From Xanthobacteraceae bacterium (GTDB lineage Bacteria; Pseudomonadota; Alphaproteobacteria; Rhizobiales; Xanthobacteraceae): a stretch of 6,824 nt of DNA. Under the pieces are notes generated by a model. It was not told the DNA's origin. It was given only the letters and a program-made list of their open reading frames with translations, and ran no database searches. The stretch spans positions 1-6,824 of the forward strand of contig JAUSIF010000160.1 of NCBI GenBank assembly GCA_030648135.1, read 5' to 3'. Shown in pieces: positions 1 through 4,383 of this stretch. Each line of letters opens with the position of its first letter. Position 1 is the stretch's first letter. The position numbers and the translations under genes were made by a program.

Positions 1-1485
1 TTCGGCGGCTTCGCTCCGAATGAACTCGCGACCCGCATCGACGACGCCAGGCCGAAATTGATCCTGTCGGCCTCCTGCGGCATCGAGCCGAACCGGATCC
101 TGCCCTACAAGCCGCTCTTGGACGAGGCGATCAAGCTCAGCACGGCCAAGCCCGCGGCCACGCTGGTATTGCAACGCCCGCAGCTCGAAGCCTCTATGGT
201 TACCGGCCGCGACCATGACTGGGCGCAATTGCGCGCCGCCGCGCTGCGCGACAAGAAGAGCGCCGATTGCGTGCCGGTCGCCGCCACCGATCCGCTCTAT
301 ATCCTCTACACCTCCGGCACGACCGGATTGCCCAAGGGCGTGGTGCGCGATAACGGCGGCCACATGGTCGCGCTGCGCTGGTCGATGCAGAACATCTACA
401 ACGTCGCGCCGGGCGAGGCCTATTGGGCCGCTTCCGACATCGGCTGGGTGGTCGGGCATTCCTACATCGTCTATGCGCCGCTGTTCGCCGGCTGCACCTC
501 GATCGTCTACGAGGGCAAACCGGTGGGCACGCCCGACGCCGGCGCGTTCTGGCGCGTCATCGCCGAGCACGGCGTGGTCGCGCTGTTCACCGCGCCGACC
601 GCCTTCCGCACCATCAAGAGGGAAGATCCGCAAGGAAAACTCATCGCCGGGCACGACCTCAAGAAGTTCCGCACGCTGTTTCTCGCCGGCGAGCGCGCCG
701 ATCCCGACACCATTCAATGGGCCGAGCGCATGCTCAAGGTGCCGGTGATCGACCATTGGTGGCAGACCGAAACCGGCTGGGCGATCGCGGCCAATCCGGT
801 GGGGCTCGGCGCGCTTCCGGTGAAATACGGCTCGCCCGCCGTCGCCATGCCCGGCTACGACATCGAAATCCTCGACGAGGCGAGGAAGCCCGTGCCCGCC
901 GGCAAGATGGGCTCGGTGGTGGTGAAACTGCCGCTGCCGCCCTCGTGTCTGCCGACGCTGTGGCAGCAGGACGAGCGTTTCAAGGAAAGCTACCTCGCCG
1001 AGTTCCCCGGCTATTACAAGACCGCCGACGCCGGCTTCCGCGACGAGGACGGCTATCTCTTCATCATGAGCCGCACCGACGACATCATCAATGTCGCCGG
1101 GCACCGGCTCTCCACCGGCAGCATGGAGGAAGTGCTTTCCTCGCACCCCGACGTCGCCGAATGCGCCGTGATCGGCATGCGCGACGATCTCAAGGGCGAG
1201 GTGCCCTGCGGCTTCATCGTGCTGAAGGCGGGCGTCGCGCGCCCCGCTCATGAGATCGAGAAGGAGATCGTGGCGATGGTGCGCGACAAGATCGGCCCGG
1301 TCGCCGCCTTCAAGCTCGCCATCACCGTGAACCGGCTGCCCAAGACGCGCTCGGGAAAGATTCTGCGCGGAACCATGAAGAAGATCGCCGACCGCGAGGC
1401 CTGGATCATGCCGGCGGCCATCGACGACCCGGCGATCCTCGACGAAATCGGCGCGGCGCTGAAGAGCCGCGGTCTCGGCGCCTGA
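1..1485 (+). CDS. prpE: Propionyl-CoA synthetase (acyl-CoA synthetase, AMP-forming), 5' end missing
   Basis: The reading frame is open from base 1, so the true start lies upstream. The 494 residues here compare with roughly 630 for the family, so about 135-140 N-terminal residues are missing. The enzyme activates propionate (or another short acid) to its CoA ester through an acyl-adenylate in the cytoplasm. Visible adenylate-forming motifs: the phosphate loop TSGTTGLPKG (310-339), WWQTETGW (757-780), YYKTADAG with its ATP-ribose Asp (1012-1035), the hinge region SRTDDIINVAGHRLSTG (about 1069-1119), and C-terminal PKTRSGK whose Lys (1357-1359) is the catalytic residue, acetylated in studied relatives. 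The entry segment FGGFAPNELATRIDDA and the GHRLSTG wording fit PrpE better than acetyl-CoA synthetase (Acs), but substrate choice is inferred. A broken SDR follows 31 bases downstream and was probably once cotranscribed. Confidence 0.87.
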   Translation, partial: FGGFAPNELATRIDDARPKLILSASCGIEPNRILPYKPLLDEAIKLSTAKPAATLVLQRPQLEASMVTGRDHDWAQLRAAALRDKKSADCVPVAATDPLYILYTSGTTGLPKGVVRDNGGHMVALRWSMQNIYNVAPGEAYWAASDIGWVVGHSYIVYAPLFAGCTSIVYEGKPVGTPDAGAFWRVIAEHGVVALFTAPTAFRTIKREDPQGKLIAGHDLKKFRTLFLAGERADPDTIQWAERMLKVPVIDHWWQTETGWAIAANPVGLGALPVKYGSPAVAMPGYDIEILDEARKPVPAGKMGSVVVKLPLPPSCLPTLWQQDERFKESYLAEFPGYYKTADAGFRDEDGYLFIMSRTDDIINVAGHRLSTGSMEEVLSSHPDVAECAVIGMRDDLKGEVPCGFIVLKAGVARPAHEIEKEIVAMVRDKIGPVAAFKLAITVNRLPKTRSGKILRGTMKKIADREAWIMPAAIDDPAILDEIGAALKSRGLGA

Positions 1486-1516
1486 GGACCGCGGTCAATC
1501 GCGCTGAGGCCCGAAC

Positions 1517-1702
1517 ATGAGCAAACTCGCTGGCAAGGTCGCGATCGTCACCGGCGCCGCCTGCGGCATCGGGCTCGCCTGCGCCAAGCGCTTCGTCGTC
1601 GAGGGCACGAACGTCGTCCTCGCCGACATCGACGCGCAGGAGGGCGCGCTCGCGGCAAAACACCTAGGTGACTCGGCGCGTTTCCTGCGTTGCGACGTGG
1701 GC
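1517..1702 (+). pseudogene. Truncated short-chain dehydrogenase/reductase (first 62 codons only)
   Basis: From the ATG at 1517, 62 codons match the N terminus of the intact SDR at 2697 without a gap: by hand count 155 of 186 bases and 46 of 62 residues are identical. The Rossmann nucleotide-binding part is present (TGAACGIG, where the intact copy has TGAARGIG, then VVLADID). Similarity stops after the codon for Gly62 (1700-1702). The frame then runs through unrelated sequence to a stop at 1802-1804, giving a 95-residue hybrid without the NNAG, Ser, Tyr and Lys catalytic elements, so it cannot be an active SDR. A weak GAGG lies about 8 bases before the ATG, and the spacing to prpE suggests it was that operon's second gene. 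The N-terminal half looks little decayed (no stop or frameshift), so the loss may be fairly recent. Whether a short peptide is still made is unknown. Confidence 0.8.
1517..1702 (+). repeat. Direct repeat, copy 1 (SDR 5' end)
   Basis: This is the left copy of a 186-base imperfect direct repeat; the right copy is 2697-2882. The longest shared run is 30 bases (from GGCAAGGTCG to CGGCGCCGCC), and another run of 23 bases follows after a single mismatch. The homology is due to paralogous SDR genes, not to a mobile element. It could support recombination that deletes or duplicates the regulator island between the copies. Confidence 0.8.
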
Positions 1703-1718
1703 ACGCTTCGCGTGCCCA
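1698..1718. terminator. Hairpin at the SDR break and downstream of the XRE gene
   Basis: TGGGCACG, a 5-base loop CTTCG, then CGTGCCCA form a perfect 8-pair stem. It lies 12 bases past the stop codon of the minus-strand XRE gene (1731-2120), where a terminator would be expected, but no T-run follows on either strand, so classical Rho-independent termination is doubtful. The left arm includes the last bases that still match the intact SDR (to 1702). The structure therefore straddles the exact break point of the truncated gene. Confidence 0.4.
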
Positions 1719-1730
1719 TACTACAATCGC

Positions 1731-2120
1731 CTAATCCCGCACGTCCATGGCGGCGACATTTTCCACCAACGCGACGAGTGCGCGGCGAAAGCGCCGGTTC
1801 TTGATCCGCGCGAAGGCCTGCACCAACCGGAGCGGTTCCTTCTCGGCGATCAGACGCAAGGCGAAGGCGCCGTGTATTCGCCGACGGCGATCCGTGGCAC
1901 CATCGAACAGGGCTGCAATCGGCAGATCGAAGACGTCGGCGATGCGCATCAGCCGGCCGCTGCCGACACGGTTGATGCCCTTCTCGTATTTCTGCACCTG
2001 CTGAAAAGTTACTCCGAGCTGCGCGGCCAGATCGGTCTGCGTCACGCGCCGTGCCATCCGCTGGATGCGGATATTGTGGCCGACAAGAGCATCGATGGAA
2101 TCAGGAGCTTTGGCGGACAT
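1731..2120 (-). CDS. XRE-family helix-turn-helix transcriptional regulator
   Basis: A 129-residue cytoplasmic DNA-binding protein. Residues about 10-72 form the XRE/Cro-CI domain: VGHNIRIQRM, then TQTDLAAQLGVTFQQVQKYE (27-46) containing the two helices of the motif, then KGINRVGSGRLMRIADVFDLP. The QQVQKYEKGxNRVG wording is typical of a large alphaproteobacterial group of single-domain regulators. The C-terminal third (about 85-125, ALRLIAEKEPLRLVQAFARI and ALVALVENVAA) is helical and probably mediates dimerisation. A good promoter lies just upstream (-10 at 2150-2155), but no clear Shine-Dalgarno sequence precedes the ATG. Codons ending in A or T (GAT, GCT, GCA, CGT, AAT) are clearly commoner than in the flanking metabolic genes, which fits acquired DNA or weak expression. 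Target genes are unknown; the second regulator and the flanking SDR are nearby candidates. Confidence 0.85.
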   Translation of the reverse strand: MSAKAPDSIDALVGHNIRIQRMARRVTQTDLAAQLGVTFQQVQKYEKGINRVGSGRLMRIADVFDLPIAALFDGATDRRRRIHGAFALRLIAEKEPLRLVQAFARIKNRRFRRALVALVENVAAMDVRD

Positions 2121-2149
2121 TGGCTGCGCGCGGTTACTGCACGCTACCC

Positions 2150-2177
2150 ATCATATCCAGTTTTTATGCTACTTCAA
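2150..2177 (-). promoter_or_regulatory. Putative sigma70-type promoter of the XRE gene
   Basis: On the minus strand, TTGAAG (2172-2177) and TATGAT (2150-2155) are separated by 16 bases, close to the TTGACA/TATAAT consensus. This predicts a transcript starting near 2143 and a leader of roughly 20-25 bases before the ATG at 2120. The spacer contains a run of A (on the minus strand), the most AT-rich patch of the island. The -35 box lies inside the operator-like site 2168-2180. Confidence 0.55.
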
Positions 2178-2180
2178 GTC
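2168..2180 (-). promoter_or_regulatory. Operator-like site A (GACT-N3-AGT), over the -35 box
   Basis: On the minus strand it reads GACTTGAAGTAGC. It contains the odd palindrome ACTT-G-AAGT and covers the -35 hexamer of the 1731-2120 regulator. It differs at one base from site B (2546-2558). The GACT-N3-AGT layout resembles the C-box consensus GACT-N3-AGTC bound by restriction-modification controller proteins, and a C-protein-like regulator is encoded next door. Binding is inferred. Confidence 0.4.
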
Positions 2181-2185
2181 ATCAC

Positions 2186-2197
2186 GCGGATATCCGC
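2186..2197. promoter_or_regulatory. Perfect 12-base palindrome GCGGATATCCGC
   Basis: A perfect two-fold symmetric sequence located 8 bases upstream of the -35 box of the 1731-2120 regulator and next to site A. Its position suits an activator or repressor dimer site. Which protein would bind is not known; one of the two XRE regulators is the obvious guess. Confidence 0.35.
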
Positions 2198-2242
2198 ACA
2201 TGGAGCGGAAGGAGCCTGACCAGTCGGGAACAGCGCGGCGGG

Positions 2243-2254
2243 GGCGCTAGCGCC
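2243..2254. repeat. 12-base palindrome over the stop codon of the small XRE gene
   Basis: GGCGCTAGCGCC is a perfect palindrome spanning the TAG stop (2247-2249). With no loop it makes a poor hairpin, and in GC-rich DNA it may be chance. Noted because a second 12-base palindrome lies 46 bases away. Confidence 0.25.
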
Positions 2255-2486
2255 GTTTGGTCAAGAGTTCGGTCACCGCGATCCCCAGAGCGCCCGCGAG
2301 CGCTTCAAGGGTGCTCAGGGTAACGTTGCGTTCGCAGCGTTCGACCGAACCCACATAGGTGCGGTGCAGGCCCGCCTCGTCTGCGAGCCGTTCTTGCGAC
2401 CATTCCTTCACTTCGCGTAGGCGAATGATGTTGGCCGAGAGGATGCGCAGAAGCGCTTGTGACGGCTGACGATTTCTTGCCGGCAT
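2247..2486 (-). CDS. Small XRE regulator resembling restriction-modification controller (C) proteins
   Basis: A 79-residue protein that is almost entirely one XRE domain. The HTH lies at about residues 30-51: SQERLADEAGL (first helix) then HRTYVGSVERC (recognition helix), followed by ERNVTLSTLEALAGALGI. The LHRTYxxxVER...RN pattern and the single-domain size are typical of C proteins (such as C.AhdI and C.Esp1396I) and of their many orphan relatives. Cys51 replaces the Gly usual after ER. Start: ATG at 2484-2486, with only a G-rich stretch (2490-2495) as ribosome-binding site. It is read in the same direction as the XRE gene 126 bases downstream, which has its own promoter. No restriction endonuclease or methyltransferase lies in the window, so a role as a true controller protein is unproven. 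Confidence 0.8.
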   Translation of the reverse strand: MPARNRQPSQALLRILSANIIRLREVKEWSQERLADEAGLHRTYVGSVERCERNVTLSTLEALAGALGIAVTELLTKRR

Positions 2487-2545
2487 CCTGCCCCCCGACC
2501 ATCAAGAAGCAAGGATGCTTTCCGGCTGATGCCTCTAAATCTACA

Positions 2546-2558
2546 GACTCGAAGTAGC
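2546..2558 (+). promoter_or_regulatory. Operator-like site B (GACT-N3-AGT), upstream of the small XRE gene
   Basis: GACTCGAAGTAGC matches 12 of 13 bases of site A (which reads on the minus strand). It lies 60 bases upstream of the ATG of the 2247-2486 regulator and 139 bases upstream of the SDR at 2697, in the region where both promoters must lie. A binding site that lets one regulator control itself, its partner and perhaps the SDR is a reasonable hypothesis. No clean -35/-10 pair was found here. Confidence 0.4.
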
Positions 2559-2652
2559 GTCCTGCGAAATTGCAGCATCTGGCCGGGTATGGCGTATCCT
2601 GCGACCGGATGATCACGGTGCTGAAGGGGCGCGGGATGGCGGGGTGAACCGG

Positions 2653-2677
2653 CCCCTCTCCCACAAGGGGAGAGGGG
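2653..2677 (+). terminator. Terminator-like hairpin in the leader of the SDR gene
   Basis: CCCCTCTCCC (2653-2662), loop ACAAG, GGGAGAGGGG (2668-2677): a perfect 10-pair stem followed by AATTTT. This has the form of a Rho-independent terminator on the plus strand, yet it sits only 6 bases before the Shine-Dalgarno sequence of the SDR. It may be the terminator of a lost upstream gene, an attenuator, or one copy of the dispersed C-rich/G-rich inverted repeats frequent in alphaproteobacterial intergenic DNA. The minus strand would give the same stem, without any gene to terminate. Confidence 0.5.
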
Positions 2678-2683
2678 AATTTT

Positions 2684-2689
2684 AAGGAG
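2684..2689 (+). promoter_or_regulatory. Strong Shine-Dalgarno sequence of the intact SDR
   Basis: AAGGAG, seven bases before the ATG at 2697, is the best ribosome-binding site in the window and fixes the start of the SDR. It directly follows the tail of the 2653-2677 hairpin, so folding of that hairpin could affect access to it. Confidence 0.7.
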
Positions 2690-2696
2690 CGGATTC

Positions 2697-2882
2697 ATGG
2701 GCAGGCTCGAAGGCAAGGTCGCGATCGTCACCGGCGCCGCCCGCGGCATCGGGCTCGCCTGCGCCCAGCGCTTCGTCGCCGAGGGCGCGAAAGTCGTCCT
2801 CGCCGACATCGACGAGAAAGCCGGTGCGTCGGCGGCGAAAAAACTCGGCGCGTCGGCGTGCTTTGTGCGCTGCGACGTGGGC
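2697..2882 (+). repeat. Direct repeat, copy 2 (SDR 5' end)
   Basis: This is the right copy of the 186-base repeat also found at 1517-1702, here inside the intact gene. The two copies begin exactly at their start codons; the sequences upstream of the ATGs are not alike. Confidence 0.8.
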
Positions 2883-3491
2883 GATTCCCACGAAGCGATC
2901 GATCTCGTCGAGACGACCTGCAAGGCCTTCGGCGGCGTCGACGTTCTCGTCAACAATGCCGGCATCATGCACGGCGCCGACTTCCTCGAGCTCGAGGAGG
3001 CGGATTTCGACCGCGTGCTGCGCGTGAATCTCAAGGGCGCGTTCCTGGTCGGTCAGGCGGCGGCGCGCAAGATGGTGGAACAGGTCAAGGCGGGCAAGAA
3101 ACCGGGCGCGATCATCAACATGTCTTCGATCAATTCGGTGGTCGCGATCCCGAACCAGCTGCCCTATTGCGTTTCCAAAGGCGGCCTCGCCCAGCTCACT
3201 CGCGTGATGGCGCTGGCGCTCAGCTCCCACGGCATTCGCGTCAATGCGATCGGGCCCGGCTCGATCATGACCGACATGCTCGCCGCGGTCGCCGCCGATC
3301 GCAGCGCCAAGCATCGGCTGTTATCGCGCACGCCGCTCGGGCGCATCGGCACGCCCGACGAGATCGCGGCGATCGCGGTGTTCCTCGCTTCGGATGATGC
3401 GAGCTATGTCACCGGTGAGACCGTTTTTGCCGACGGCGGCCGGCTCGCGCTCAATTCCACGGTGCCGGTGAAAGACGCGGCGCTCGACTGA
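2697..3491 (+). CDS. Short-chain dehydrogenase/reductase (SDR), classical type
   Basis: A complete 264-residue NAD(P)-dependent oxidoreductase of usual length for the family. Motifs in order: cofactor loop TGAARGIG (12-19); VVLADID with Asp37 at the end of the second strand, which favours NAD over NADP; CDVG (59-62); NNAG (86-89); and the catalytic tetrad Asn111, Ser144, Tyr157 and Lys161 (YCVSK). Then NAIGPGSIMTDM and the C-terminal VTGETVFADGGRLALN. All active-site residues are present. The substrate is not evident; relatives are labelled 3-oxoacyl-ACP reductase or glucose 1-dehydrogenase by default. A fragment of a paralogue sits behind prpE at 1517, so a role in acyl or alcohol metabolism beside propionate activation is possible but inferred. 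The start is fixed by AAGGAG at 2684. It converges on trcR with a 4-base gap. Confidence 0.92.
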   Translation: MGRLEGKVAIVTGAARGIGLACAQRFVAEGAKVVLADIDEKAGASAAKKLGASACFVRCDVGDSHEAIDLVETTCKAFGGVDVLVNNAGIMHGADFLELEEADFDRVLRVNLKGAFLVGQAAARKMVEQVKAGKKPGAIINMSSINSVVAIPNQLPYCVSKGGLAQLTRVMALALSSHGIRVNAIGPGSIMTDMLAAVAADRSAKHRLLSRTPLGRIGTPDEIAAIAVFLASDDASYVTGETVFADGGRLALNSTVPVKDAALD

Positions 3492-3495
3492 CGCG

Positions 3496-4185
3496 CTACT
3501 CGCTCTTCTTCGAACCGCCGAGCTTGGCGAACACGGATTCGACGTCGATCGGCGCTTCTTTCTTCGGCGCTTCCCGATAAGGCTGGGGCTCGGGCTCGAT
3601 CCGGGCCACGGTCGTCTCCGACGCCGGCAACAGCGTCGCGTGTTCCTCGGGCGGCGCCGGCTTCTCCTTCGCCGCGCGCTGGACCTCGTGGTCGAGGTCG
3701 ATCTGCGAGCACAGACCCAAGGTCACCGGATCCATCGGCTGCAAGTTCTGCGAATTCCAGTGCGTACGCTCGCGCACCGACTGAATCGTCGACTTGGTGG
3801 TGCCCACGAGCCGCATGACCTGGCTGTCTTTCAATTCCGCATGGTTGCGCACCAGCCAGAGGATAGCGTTGGGGCGGTCCTGGCGCTTGGATACCGGGGT
3901 ATAGCGCGGGCCCTTCTTCGGTTTTGCCTCGGGCAGACTCACCTTGGTTTCGGCGAACTGCAGCCGATGACTCGGATCCTTCTGCGCAAGATCGAGCTCC
4001 TCGCGGGTGATCTGGTTGGTGGTGATCGGGTCGAGGCCCTTGATGCCCTGAGCGACCTCGCCGTCGGCGATGCCCTTCACCTCCAAGGCATGCAGCTTGC
4101 AGAAATCGGCGATCTGCTCGAACGACAGCGATGTATTCTCGACCAGCCATACGGCGGTCGCCTTGGGCATCAACGGCATCGTCAT
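3496..4185 (-). CDS. trcR: DUF1013 family protein, cell cycle transcriptional regulator TrcR
   Basis: A 229-residue protein recognised by its N terminus MPLMPKATAVWLVENTSLSFEQ, the segment LDPITTNQITREELDLA (51-67), and the central RPNAILWLVRNHAELKDSQV (104-123) with TTKSTIQSVRERTHWN (129-144), which reads as a helix-turn-helix. Residues about 172-211 are a Pro/Glu/Ala/Lys-rich, probably disordered linker, ending in a short block DVESVFAKLG. The family is conserved in Alphaproteobacteria. From memory, the Caulobacter member TrcR is an RNA polymerase-associated regulator of cell-cycle genes; that role is transferred here by similarity. The start could be either of two close ATGs (4185 or 4179), neither with a clear ribosome-binding site. 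It diverges from ispH, and an inverted repeat lies in its leader (4210-4240). Confidence 0.82.
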   Translation of the reverse strand: MTMPLMPKATAVWLVENTSLSFEQIADFCKLHALEVKGIADGEVAQGIKGLDPITTNQITREELDLAQKDPSHRLQFAETKVSLPEAKPKKGPRYTPVSKRQDRPNAILWLVRNHAELKDSQVMRLVGTTKSTIQSVRERTHWNSQNLQPMDPVTLGLCSQIDLDHEVQRAAKEKPAPPEEHATLLPASETTVARIEPEPQPYREAPKKEAPIDVESVFAKLGGSKKSE

Positions 4186-4209
4186 GGGCGGGTCTCTATC
4201 GGCTGCAAG

Positions 4210-4240
4210 GGAAAGGGCTTTTGCGCTCCACCAGCCCTTC
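4210..4240. repeat. Inverted repeat upstream of trcR
   Basis: AAGGGCT (4213-4219) and AGCCCTT (4233-4239) are perfect 7-base arms with a 13-base loop. The outer GG (4210-4211) and CC extend the pairing with one bulged A. The repeat lies about 27-55 bases before the trcR ATG, so it could be an operator or a hairpin in the trcR leader. No T-run follows. Confidence 0.35.
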
Positions 4241-4278
4241 CAGGCGAAGCTTTTGGTCGTCTCGCGATGACCGGGTTG

Positions 4279-4289
4279 TAATATATATA
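4279..4289. promoter_or_regulatory. AT-only tract in the trcR-ispH divergent region
   Basis: TAATATATATA is an uninterrupted 11-base A/T run in otherwise GC-rich DNA, between divergent genes. It could be the -10 element of a promoter on either strand, but no good -35 box lies at a normal distance (TTGGTC at 4253-4258 is 20 bases from TAATAT). The function is a guess from position and composition. Confidence 0.3.
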
Positions 4290-4327
4290 GGCGCGGGGCG
4301 AGCGGGAGGCAAATGCCCGCGCTATGC

Positions 4328-4333
4328 TTGACA
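4328..4333 (+). promoter_or_regulatory. Consensus -35 box TTGACA, candidate ispH promoter
   Basis: CTTGACA matches the -35 consensus perfectly and resembles many alphaproteobacterial housekeeping promoters. The -10 is poor (best CATCAC at 4352-4357, 18 bases away). If it is used, transcription begins near 4360-4365, downstream of the in-frame ATG at 4324, which would rule that ATG out and favour 4384 as the ispH start. Confidence 0.4.
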
Positions 4334-4383
4334 GGGCCCGATCCCGCGGCCCATCACGACCCGAAACCGCAAGCGGACCCGAC

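Noticed and set aside
1668..2323. Plus-strand frames across the XRE island (1668-2219, 1747-2004, 2051-2323)
   Set aside because: They overlap the convincing minus-strand XRE genes and show no domain. The plus-strand frame starting at 1517 is only the tail of the broken SDR running into unrelated sequence.
1731..2486. A toxin-antitoxin pair made of the two XRE genes
   Set aside because: Both proteins are DNA-binding regulators; neither resembles a toxin, and they are 126 bases apart with a separate promoter for the second.
2556..2647. Short open frame ending MITVLKGRGMAG just before the hairpin at 2653
   Set aside because: About 29 codons, no start signal and no resemblance to an SDR C terminus or another family I know; too short to call.
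1702..2696. Insertion sequence or integrated element carrying the XRE genes
   Set aside because: No transposase or integrase, no terminal inverted repeats and no obvious target-site duplication were found at the edges. The 186-base direct repeats are explained by SDR paralogy.
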